Of a DNA stretch of 64,000 nt, positions 47,036 through 56,434 are shown piece by piece. The translations under genes and the position numbers were made by a program. This DNA is from Blakeslea trispora (taxonomy: Eukaryota > Mucoromycota > Mucoromycetes > Mucorales > Choanephoraceae), in NCBI GenBank assembly GCA_025331445.1, contig JAIWNE010000035.1, positions 1 to 64,000 on the forward strand, given 5' to 3'. Position 1 is the stretch's first letter, and every line of letters starts with the position of its first letter. The notes beneath the pieces were generated by a model. The model was not told the DNA's origin. It did not search any database and worked only from the letters and a program-made list of their open reading frames with translations.

Positions 47036-47903
47036 ATTCACGGTATTTGTAGTTGCAGCTCTTTCCTAAATAAACCCGAAATTCCATTTTTTAAAAGTAT
47101 ATGCATCTTTTTTTTTCCATGGCTGCCATGTTTCAATCTGATTTGTAGTCGCTTCAATAGAACGAAAGTTTACAAACGAAACGTTTTTGGAGAACAAACA
47201 AAATAAAAGGGTGTTTTCTTTATCTGTCTATAAATCAACATGCTTAAAATCACCTCCTTTTTTGGGAAGTTTGTTGACATTTGTTTCAACGATTTGACAT
47301 ATTTTAATAAAGCTTAAATTCCTCCCCCACACTTCCCCACTTCTGTTTGTTCTGAACTCAGAACACAAAAAGCTTAATTTTTTTTTCTTGATGTAAATAT
47401 TTATACAGGCTAAAGATTCGATAGAATATTTTACTAGGAGAATAGTAAAGCTTTTTCTTGAAAATCTCTTTTGATAAAAAGAAAAGGCTTTGCTTCATAA
47501 ATAATTCTGTAGTAATTGTGCATGGATACTATGTGAGTTGAATATCTACAAAAAAAAAAAGAAACAATGATTGAGTTGTATTGAACTTGGACCTTGATAT
47601 TTGTGGAACGCTGATCCAACGAGAAAGCTGTACCATAGATCTTTTTTTTTTATTTCATTAACAAACAATAGTTTGTCAATAGAGGAAGTTGACAAGCAAA
47701 TAATTGAAATATTCTCCAAATAGAAGAAACCAATGCGAGTTGTCTAAAATTTTAAGCTTAAAGGATTTTCTTGTAAATTTTCTCCACTCAAACAAATGAT
47801 TATAAAATTCAATATAAAAATGATACATTCTTGTACCTTGTTTGACCCTTACTTCTCTACTCGTTCTTTCTTACAAGCAAAGCTCTCTACTCACTTATTT
47901 ACA
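47036..47903. other. Intergenic region, nothing coding recognised
   Basis: 868 bases, AT-rich. The 3' region of exportin-7 is at the left (CTAAATAAACCCG at 47067 is a plausible polyadenylation signal). The promoter of the secreted BP74-like protein gene is at the right, with TATAAAATTC near 47800 and a CT-rich tract before 47904. Confidence 0.45.
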
Positions 47904-48332
47904 ATGTTTAAATCAATCGTCTTCTCTATTCTTATGTTTGCAATTTGGTGTGTTAGTGCTGAAGAGGCCATTTTCCGATTCAAGCAACAGGCCGTTACTT
48001 TTGCTTTCAAATTGACTAATCCGGATCTGATCAAACATGCTAGAGCACTTGTCTATGGTAACACCACCGAGAATCCTCATGTACAAGGCAAGATCATCAA
48101 GAAGCCAGAATTCTACAACTACCCTTGGGGTTACACTCTTGATCCTGATACAATCTCTTTCTTTGATGGCAAGAACAAGACATGTAACACAGGTATTCGC
48201 TGGGCCGAATATTATCTCGATAAGGTTTGTGATTCCCTTTTGCCTGGATGTCACTGGTGTCCTATGGAGTCTGTTCTTCTTGAGGAAGTAAAGACAGGAA
48301 TGAACGTCCCTATGCCACCTCGCAAATATTAA
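47904..48332 (+). CDS. Small secreted BP74-like protein
   Basis: An intronless gene of 142 residues. The ATG at 47904 (ACAATG) starts a clear signal peptide (MFKSIVFSILMFAIWCVSAE); upstream in-frame codons to 47796 lack signal character. The mature part is a single domain: EAIFRFKQQAVTFAFKLTNP, DLIKHARALVYG, VQGKIIKKPEFYNYPWGYTL, DTISFFDG, KVCDSLLPGCHWCP. This is the pattern of the BP74 N-terminal domain (named after a Dictyostelium calmodulin-binding protein) also found in many small secreted fungal proteins. Four to five cysteines could form disulphides. Function is unknown; an extracellular or host-interaction role is inference. A TATA-like TATAAAAT lies about 100 bases upstream. Confidence 0.7.
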   Translation: MFKSIVFSILMFAIWCVSAEEAIFRFKQQAVTFAFKLTNPDLIKHARALVYGNTTENPHVQGKIIKKPEFYNYPWGYTLDPDTISFFDGKNKTCNTGIRWAEYYLDKVCDSLLPGCHWCPMESVLLEEVKTGMNVPMPPRKY

Positions 48333-48747
48333 TGTCTTTTCTTGTTAAAAAGAGGATATTTTACCCATGCACACTTTTTTTTTCAATAATTAAATGAATA
48401 AAGTTTCATGCAATCATCTTCAATTCTCTAATTATTCTATGATGTTTCGCATCGATCTTTCCTTAAACAAGAGAGTGATAGCCATAATTTTGCTGATATA
48501 AAGCTTGTAATTGTTGAGCTATATCCAGATCAGACATGGATATTACTTTTACAATCATCAAACAAAGCGTCTACTTATTTGTTTGTTACTTTATATTGCG
48601 AGTAATGGAACTTTGAATAATTAACAATCGCAAAGCATTGAAATGCATACCAGCTTTAATTTTTTTGCCTTGTTATCCTCTTCATATTTTTTGATACTTT
48701 GTTTAAATACAATACAATTTATTATATATACTTTAATTACAAATACA
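48333..48747. terminator. Convergent 3' region between the BP74-like gene and ABP1
   Basis: 415 bases between convergent stops. TTAAATGAATAAAGTTTC at 48389 contains AATAAA, a likely polyadenylation signal for the BP74-like gene. The reverse-strand ABP1 3' end is AT-rich with ATTTATTATATATAC at 48718. No gene is seen. Confidence 0.5.
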
Positions 48748-51112
48748 TTATTTCTTCAATTCAACATAATTAGCGGGGAATAAACCGGCATGCTTACCAT
48801 TGGCAGCAACACCTTGCCACCAATCTTCACTAACAAATTCGATTTGAGTAATCACATCACCTTCAGCAAAAGAAATTTCGTTATCCTCCTCAGCATCATA
48901 ATCGTAAAGTGCGACAGCAGTGTTGCCTTGGCTATGAGACTCTTGTTGCTGTTGCTGGGGTTGTTGAGGCTGTTGTTGTTGTTGGGGTTGTGATTGTTGA
49001 GGTTGTTGAGGTTGTTGAGGTTGTTGAGGTTGTTGAGGTTGTTGAGGTTGTTGAGGAGGAGGAGGAGGGGCAGATGTTTCAGCAGGAGCATTCTCTTGTT
49101 CTTCAATGACTTGAACATAGTTGGCAGGGAACAAACCTTGCTTCTTTCCATCTTCACTGATACCAAACCACCAACCTTCATCTACCTGATCAATCTGTGT
49201 GATTACTTCACCCTCTACCAGTGACATTTCATTTGCTTCACCTTTTTTTTTTTATGAATCAAATAACCAAAAATTCAAGTCAGTAAAGATCATATAAAAA
49301 CGAGAAATCTTAACATACCAGCATCATATTCAAACATGACGACAGCAGAGACGCCTTGGTAATGACTATCGGCTGTAGCAGCAGAAGCACTAGCAATACC
49401 AGCGGCATGAACAGCACGGTCGGCAGTCTAATACGACAATCAAATTAACTTTTTATGATCTCCCTCCAAAGCTTAATAAAAACCTTACTTCATCTAATTG
49501 AGAGTGTAAAGCTTCTGCTTGCTTTTGTCGTTCTTGCTCTTCTCTTTCTTCCTCTTGCTGGTGTTGACGCTCAGAAGCAGCAGCAGCTTCTTGTCGTTCA
49601 CGCTCCTCTTGAGCACGACGCTTCTCTTCGGCTTGACGTTTCTCTTCAGCTTGGCGCTCTTGTTCCTGAAGCTGTCTTTGTTTTTCCTCTTGTTGTTGTC
49701 TAGCAAGTTCAGCCTGCTCAGCTTCATACTGACGTTGTCTTTCTTGCTCGGCTTCATATTGACGCTGGCTTTCTTGCTCTTCAAGCTCTCTTCTTCTTCT
49801 TCTTTCCTCCTCTTCCTTCTCTTTTTCTTGACGACGATGTTCTTCCTCTCTTTGTTGGCGCTCTGCAGCTTCTTGTTGCTCGCGCATACGTCTTTGCTCA
49901 GCTTCTCTTTGCTGTCTTTGATCTTCTTCATCTTGTCCACGCTTGGCTTCCGCTTCTTCTCTTAACTTGGTATCATCGCTTGGTTGTTGAGAAGTTAACT
50001 GTCTTGCCTTCTCCTTTTCACGTTCAACTACTTCTCTTTCATATCTTTCACGTTCGGCACGAACAGCGCTTGCACCTGTATCTTGGTTTTGAGCTGCATT
50101 CCAGCGTTGCTCTAGCTTTTTAGGGGCAGTTTGAACAGGTGTATAGTTAGTACCAACAGGTGTAGGTGCATTTTCCTTTGTCATGGATTGGCGTTGCATG
50201 GCAGCAATATCTGGAATTTCTTCCTTTTTATAAACGGAGCCCTAAAAAATAGTTTAGCTAGGTTTATAAAGACAATAAAATGGCTTTCTTTTTTTTTCTT
50301 ACCACAGGAGCCACTCTAGGTTGAGGTTTGGCTGCCTCTTTGTGAACACTATATTTTGCTCCGGAAGATTCAGATACGCGCTTCATAATCAATGATGGCT
50401 CGACATCGGCCTATAAAAGTCTGTTAACAAAATGTTCTTCGTTCTCCTGAATTTGTCATTTCTTTTTTTTTTTCGAATGTGCTTTAATCTTACTTCGTCA
50501 CGAGCATTGATTTGAACATGGAAGCTCTTTTGTTGATAAACAAAACATTAGATAGTGGCAAATTTGATTTTTTGTCTAGTATTACCTTAAAGAACTTGGA
50601 TACATCACTTAGTTGTGAGTTGAAAAAAGCTTTACGGAGTTCAGGTACACCACTACCACACTATGGGGATGTTCGTCATTTATATGGTACACAAGCCAAA
50701 CACAAAAAGAGATGGAAAATAACTTACCCAACCAATGAAGACAAATTTAGGAAGTTCGGTATTGGGGTCAATCACTTTGGCGTAGGCAAACTGCACCTTG
50801 CCATCCGAGAACTCATCACAAAGCTCTTCAAGACCTCCGTCTATTTTTCAAAAAGAAAACCACAAATAATAAAGAGGAGTTAAGTGTTTGTTCTGAGCCG
50901 TTCCTTTTTTCTTTTCTTTTTTGTTGTTTATCCTTTTTTTATTTATTCAAAGAAGTATATACATTACCACCCGTTGCTTGAACACGAAGGTCATAAGTGC
51001 CTTTATCATATGCATATATTAACCAGTTTGTATCATCTTGCTCACTGATAACAGCTTGATATGCTGCATCAAGTTCTTTTCCGTGTGTACTAAAGTTGAC
51101 GTGGTGACTCAT
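48748..51112 (-). CDS. ABP1: Actin-binding protein 1 (Abp1/drebrin-like; ADF-H domain and two SH3 domains)
   Basis: Exons 51112-50968, 50840-50728, 50660-50586, 50526-50494, 50410-50303, 50241-49489, 49427-49319 and 49241-48748 give about 609 residues. The ADF-homology domain at the N-terminus ([54 protein letters not shown]) binds F-actin. A long Glu/Gln/Arg-rich coiled coil follows (about residues 180-400). Two SH3 domains end the protein: [20 protein letters not shown] ... [20 protein letters not shown], and [21 protein letters not shown] ... [20 protein letters not shown]. They are separated by a repeated Pro-Gln-Gln tract. It links cortical actin patches to endocytosis and Arp2/3 activation. 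Yeast Abp1 has one SH3 domain; two C-terminal SH3 domains are common in filamentous fungi. Confidence 0.93.
48955..49062. repeat. Coding 9-base repeat giving Gln-Pro-Gln units in Abp1
   Basis: TTGTTGAGG is repeated in tandem about seven times at 48997-49056, flanked by degenerate copies down to 48955. On the coding strand it gives repeated Gln-Pro-Gln between the two SH3 domains. Repeat number is expected to vary between strains. Confidence 0.85.
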
Positions 51113-51733
51113 ATTTGGTGTCAATAACAAGAAAGAGAAAGAAAAGGCGAATCTTGGCTTTTTTAATTTTAAAAAAAAAAAGTATCGACGGTGTTTAAAT
51201 CAAATTAAGCATGAAAGCCTCAACATTTATCTTTTTCGTTTTTCATGCAAATCTAATATACTTGAGCATCCTCAAAGTCTGTCAAGCATCGCACTTATAT
51301 AGTGTTTTTTTCTCTTGAAAAGATCGTTGATTAATGCCAATATGGATTTTTCTTGTTTTTGTTACACCCAGACTAAGTGGCCATATCTACCAATCGTATA
51401 CGTGCTTAGCCTATATAGACAATTGATTTTACTAGCCATAGTCAGTATTTAAATGACCTCAAAGAGCTTAATCTGATGAAAATACTCAAAAACTATCAAT
51501 TCAGTAAATAAACAATTCTTGTTTCATAAAAACACTGTAAAAATGCCATAGTTTGTTGAATGGATTCTGTTCAAATGCATAGAAAAAGGTTGTCCAAAGC
51601 CATCAGTTACAAGTCAATTATCTTTCCAAAAAAAAACTTGTAAGAAAACTTTTACTTTGCAAGAGTAGCAATTTCTCAAAAGTCCTATATTCAATTCAAA
51701 AACTAGTCATGATTGAGTAACCAAGTTTGCAAG
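51113..51733. other. Promoter of ABP1 and flanking spacer
   Basis: 621 AT-rich bases. The part next to 51112 holds the ABP1 leader (AAGAAAGAGAAAGAAAAGG on the plus strand, CT-rich on the coding strand). The rest has no open frame or motif I recognise. Confidence 0.4.
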
Positions 51734-51966
51734 TATTGTATTTTTCAGCAAATAAGAGAAAATTATTGGACAAATAAGAGAAAATTATTGGATAAAATGA
51801 GAGAAAATTATTGAACAAATAAGAGAAGATTTTAGGTCAAATAAGAGAAAGTCCAAGAAAAATACTGAGAGAATATTTTGATTACAGGAACAAGTTTTTT
51901 ACTGCTTTTTCTCTTCTGATTTTACACTCTTGACTAGAAAATGTAACTTATGAATATCGGCTAACA

Positions 51967-52450
51967 TATTAAAGAGTTAAAGGAGCTAAAAAAAGTTACC
52001 ACCAGCTTAAATTCGAGTTGTAAAAACAGTCACTTGAAACAAAATTCACTCATACACAGATACTGAGCTTTGAACAGCAACAAATCATGAGCTATAAACC
52101 AGCTGGGAGGGGGTATGGGGGAGGGGCAACCCTCCCCCAAGCGCAAAGCCAGTAATCAGTTAATATATTAAAATGATAAGGTGTCCTAAAAAACAGTTAC
52201 CGCCCGCTTAAAATTGAATCGTAAAAAACAGTCATTTGAAGACAAAATTCAATCATGCATAAATGATGAGCTTCAAGCAGCAACAAGCTATGAGCTATAA
52301 ACCAGCTGGGAGGGGGTATGGGGGGAGGGTTGTCTCTCCCCCATTCGCACAGCCAGCACTAATTAGGATCAGTAGATTAAGCCTTAGCTAGATGGGAGGG
52401 GGTTCGAGGGGGAGGGTCGTCCCTCCCCCTCACGCGAAGCCAGTATGATC
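51967..52450. repeat. Tandem repeat of about 199 bases with GC-rich hairpin blocks
   Basis: Copy A starts near 51967 and copy B near 52166. Shared words are GTTACC(A/G)CC, AAAACAGTCA, ATGAGCTATAAACCAGCTGG and GGGAGGGGGTATGGGGG. A third partial block at 52396-52445 repeats only the GC-rich core. Each core can fold (GGGAGGG / CCCTCCC). Identity between A and B is roughly 80 % by eye. Confidence 0.75.
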
Positions 52451-52984
52451 CTCTCAACACTTAGTATATTAGAAACTTTGCAAGATAATTGAGTAATGAA
52501 CCTTCTATGAGGTTTGATTGCGGCTAAATGAGATGTGTTTGCTATTATTGTGTTCCTTTGATGTGGATTTGGGAAAGATTTTTTGGCAGTATTAATATTT
52601 AAACTGTGTTATTGTACGAGTAAGTCAATTCTAAGTTCTTTGCAACTAGAACCACTATAAGTTGCAAATCTTCTCAAGTCAGCGCTGGCCCTTCCAAAGA
52701 GTTTCAAATTACATTTACTATTTCTGCTTCACTTCAGTTGTTGCCAACCTTGATCTGTACTTTGGTATTAATTGATTTGGTTCCTGCACTTTCCAAAATT
52801 AGGACGGTCCATATCATTCGATTGAATCTGCTATTCCCTAAAATAATTCGAGTCTTAAGTTTAAATGAATTTTTATTTTTGAAAACAAGCATGGATTGTT
52901 GCTTTTGAAAGACTCACTCATATTTGATCCCATCTGACTTAGCTATGAACTAATTATCAGGATAAGCTCAAGTCTTTTTTACTG

Positions 52985-53235
52985 CCCCGGGACACATGTT
53001 TTTTTTTACCAAAGCGACGGTTTAAAATACACGAAGCGCAGCGAAGGGGTTATTTTATACCATAGCGAAGGTTCAAAAAAAAATATGGGTGGGGCCCCCA
53101 CATTGATCTTCTCATCGGATTAGTTGGCCTGCGGCAGCACGAGCATGTTGCAAAGCGAAGCGTTCTGAACCATAATGAAGGTCAAGAAAATTAACCGAAG
53201 CGCAGCGGAGGTGCTAATTTAATTACCGCAATGGA
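52985..53235. repeat. CGAAGCGCAGCGAAG-type repeat cluster
   Basis: Short words related to CGAAGCGCAGCGAAGG recur at 53032, 53153 and 53201, alternating with ACCATAGCGAAGGTTCAAAA and ACCATAATGAAGGTCAAG. This GC-rich word family resembles dispersed repeats I associate with Mucorales genomes. It lies inside the 1.7 kb element. Confidence 0.55.
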
Positions 53236-53437
53236 GGTTTAGATTGTAAAATGCTCGTTATTAATTAACAAAAGTGCTTTCTACTAATTACCATTTTTTT
53301 TCTCTTAATTTTTCTTGGACTTTCTCTTATTTGACCTAAAATCTTCTCTTATTTGTTCAATAATTTTCTCTCATTTTATCCAATAATTTTCTCTTATTTG
53401 TCCAATAATTTTCTCTTATTTGCTGAAAAATACAATA

Positions 53438-53797
53438 TGCATCAATTGTTTAATTCGGTTAAGAAATCCTTGTCTACAAAATGGAACAGTCGGAATTATT
53501 TAATAAAAAGGCACCTTGGCCTTACAATTGGTTGATACATGTAACATAGTTCATTAGCTGCACTTTTTCTGGTTATAATCATCAATGTGATCCAGACAGG
53601 GGGAGCAGCCTCCAATTCACAAATAACGCAGTCTTTGACTCCTACTGTTATGATATATTTTGTAGAGTGTACTTGTGTTGATAATGTACACAATGACAAA
53701 AGAACAACTATCCTCATATCACATTCTAACATAAGTTGAAATAATAGTGAAGCTTGAGCTGTTTAGCCATCTTTATAATTAGTCAATTTTGGTACAG
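53438..53797. other. Spacer with a possible secreted-protein exon on the minus strand
   Basis: The minus-strand frame 53732-53496 begins with a signal-peptide-like stretch (MRIVVLLSLCTLSTQVHS) and continues with TKYIITVGVKDCVICELEAAPPVW, containing several Cys. It is 60-70 codons long and ends inside transposon-rich DNA. It may be an exon of a small secreted protein or a decayed gene; I do not recognise it. Confidence 0.25.
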
Positions 53798-54076
53798 TGA
53801 AAATAGAATTTTCAATTTTGACGTTGATGAGACGAAGACTGAAAATGTGGTACATGCTCTCTGAACCACACTTTATTTTCCTTCAAATATGATAAAAAAA
53901 ATAATAAAGACCCTTTTCCCTTATATCTTTCGTGCAAAGCACTTCAATTGATTTTTTTAGGGGAGGGTAAACAAAATAAGAGTCACCAGGAAAAACGAGA
54001 CCAAAAAGAGAGGTGGGTGTGTACCACATTTTCAGTCTTCGTCTCATCAACATCAAGATTAAAAATTCTATTTTCA
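53798..54076. mobile_element. MITE-like element, 279 bases, 56-base inverted repeats
   Basis: Arms 53798-53853 (TGAAAATAGAATTTT to AAAATGTGGTAC) and 54021-54076 are inverted copies with a few mismatches. The core GATGAGACGAAGACTGAAAA is identical in both. The 167-base centre is non-coding. Flanks (TGGTACAG and AACGCAAC) show no clear target duplication, so the exact ends are uncertain. Confidence 0.8.
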
Positions 54077-55118
54077 AACGCAACTCATTGTAAATATAAT
54101 TTGTAAATTCTTTGAAATGCGTGAGGCGCAGCCAACCAAAAGTAAAAGCCAGCAACTTTTCATTCAATTCTTGGATCGCATTCCATGACACTAGATCTCC
54201 CTTTACTAATCATTCTCACAGATGCAATTAGGTCTCCAAGTAAGAATATCATAGTTTAAAGAACCTTAATTTTGAACTTCATCTTCAATCTTTGTTTTAC
54301 ATCCATTTCTATCAATTCTCAGAAAATAGTGTAACTTTCTCCTTTGTTAAAATAAGACACGATCAGCAATCAAATGACGAACAGTGATAGTCATTTCCAA
54401 TAGCAGAAAATGATTTCATGTTTAATCAAAAGCTGTGGTTTGGTTAGTCTTTTTGTTTCAAACTTTGTGAATTTGGCGTTACGCATAGCTTGAGGTAAGC
54501 TCTTGTATCAGTGTATGGCTGAATCAGTTTGTGTGACCTTTAGGCTTGCTTTGCCGGCTTGATCAAAAAGATGAATTCGATATCGAGTATTAGCTACATT
54601 AGTCTTTTTGTCTAGTAGGAAAGCTGTTCCTAAAGCGCTGAGTGAAAAGGAAGTAAGAATGTCAAATATAAATAAATGACTTCATCAACGTGCTAATCAC
54701 CATGCACTCACTCTAAATGTCTGTATCACATTAGATTGCATAATGTATCGTGACTTTTCCACTACCAATTGATCAAAAATATGTTCTGTACATCTATCTA
54801 ATTCTTTTGTGTTCTAGAAGGCGAGTTTTGAGTACAAACAACAAACAGACGATATATATAATTTATAATAGGCACCGCTTCTCCAATACGATGCGGAAAA
54901 ATAATTATGAGTTACCATGACGTTAAATAAGCTGTATTCGAAGAGCATTTGCTGTGTTCTGAATTTTGTCCGACACACGCACTGACGCAAAAAATAATCA
55001 TGATAGAGTATACAGAAAAAAGAACAAAAAGAACTTTAATATTTACATGAAATGAGAGAAAGCAAGAAGGGAAAAGCAATGAAATTTACAAAACAAAACA
55101 AAAAGCATAGGTTGAAAT
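54077..55118. other. Intergenic region, no convincing gene
   Basis: About 1 kb of AT-rich DNA between the MITE and the 3' end of the DUF8032-type gene. Short open frames only; no recognisable motif or RNA gene. Confidence 0.4.
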
Positions 55119-56434
55119 TTACAGTAAGGCTGAATGAGATTTTTTTGCCCTTCGCTTTCTGAGGGTACCGTTGGCCACTTTTTCTTGGCGAGTAACACGT
55201 CTAGAGCGCATTTCGGCATGACGATTGCGATAAGAATCAACAGCACGCTGGATAAGCCCACGGCGGCCACAAAGTTGATCTTGATTAAGCCAACAAAGTT
55301 CCCAGCCTAGCTTGTTGCAGCTAGTTTCGTATTCCCAGCGATTGCCATCATACTCTTCTCTAGATACATTAGCTCTTGGATAAATCTGAATTAAACGTGG
55401 TTAACGAGAATAAGCTTCTAAAGTATGTTTAGTACACTTACAGCATTCTGGATTCGAAAGCTAGTTGGGATATGATCCAGACAAACGTTTTCTACGTCGG
55501 TTCGGACAGTATATTCCTTTACTAGACGATCATGTGAATAGAGAAAGGTAATGTGCTCAATCCCATCGATAATTCGAGCAACAGGCTCATGAGCAGAAAG
55601 AGAGACAACTGAAGCAACAGAAGGATGCGATGATGCTCTTCGACGGTATGTGCGCGTAGGTGTGGATTGATTATCAGCAGACTTACGGCGACCAGGGCCA
55701 CGACTCTTGGTTGTAGGCGTTGAAGAGGAAGAAATTAGCTTATTTTGAGGAGTCATGTTAACAAGAGGCGGTGATGATGAATTGACGTTTGGCGAATTAG
55801 AAATAGGTGTTGAAGGCGTAATTTCGCGTTGCATATTCCCAAGTTCAGCCATATTGCCTCTTTTACAATTTGATATAGATGCTGTAGTGGTAGATGAGAC
55901 AGAAGAGGTTGAAGATGATGATGACAATGAAGAAGGGAGAAGGTTATTAATATGCGCATTAGGTGAACTAACAGGTGGTGTAGGTGGTAAAGTAAATTGA
56001 TGTTGATATTGAATAGGTTGGTGTTGCATAAATACAGTGTTACTTAATGGCCAATCTTCTTTAATTGTAGGTGGTACTTGTATGCCCCGAGAAGTGTTCC
56101 AAAACAAGGGGTCCAAAGAACTTGCAATTGCTTGTTGCGATGAAGAATCATTGAATTGGCTGTTATCAGGACCAGACATAGGCCACAAGGCTTCATCAAC
56201 ACCCACAAGACTTGACATGTCAAGCTCAGTAGAATTTAGAGTATGCATCAAATCTGGTTGTTGTGGTTGAAAGTTTGACTGACTCTCAGGTGCTACAAGA
56301 GTTGGCCACGACAAGGCTGCTTCCAAATGGTATTTAGCTTGTTCTCTACACGGGAAAGATGCCATTTTGTTCTCTGTATTGAAGCCAACAAACTGCTCAG
56401 GTGAATCAGATGTGTCAAAATATACTGTGTCCAT
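55119..56434 (-). CDS. DUF8032-type putative transcriptional regulator
   Basis: Two exons, 56434-55442 and 55385-55119, joined in phase by a GT-AG intron, give 419 residues. The first 270 residues are Ser/Pro/Thr/Gln-rich with WPL and LPPTPP motifs, looking like an activation region. Then comes an AT-hook-like RGPGRRKS. The conserved C-terminal domain runs from EHITFLYSHDRLVKEYTVRTDV through IPTSFRIQNAIYPRANVSREE, GNRWEYETSCNKLGWELCWLN and GLIQRAVDSYRNRHAEMRSRR. I associate this domain with DUF8032, widespread in Mucoromycota and other fungi, usually annotated only as hypothetical. A nuclear regulatory role is inference from composition and the basic C-terminus. It is isolated by gene-poor DNA on both sides. 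Confidence 0.75.

Larger units (their letters stand above)
51734..53437. mobile_element. 1.7 kb non-autonomous element with perfect 130-base inverted repeats
   Basis: The arms 51734-51863 and 53308-53437 are reverse complements with no difference I can find by eye. They consist of AAATAAGAGAAAATTATTGG-type units repeated five to six times. The outermost bases read TA|TTGTATTTTTCAGC on the left and GCTGAAAAATACAA|TA on the right, which fits a TA target duplication and TTGTA... termini. The interior has no transposase. It holds two copies of a 199-base repeat and GC-rich hairpins. Identical arms imply recent activity or gene conversion. An autonomous partner is not in the window. Confidence 0.8.

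Noticed and set aside
49455..49965. Leucine/serine-rich membrane protein on the plus strand
   Set aside because: It is the antisense reading of the Glu/Gln/Arg-rich coiled coil of Abp1; composition is an artefact.
50512..50883. 123-codon plus-strand frame
   Set aside because: It lies antisense to the ADF-H exons and introns of Abp1, which have coherent splice sites and motifs.
53883..54191. 102-codon minus-strand frame
   Set aside because: It runs through the loop and right arm of the MITE; no domain is recognisable.
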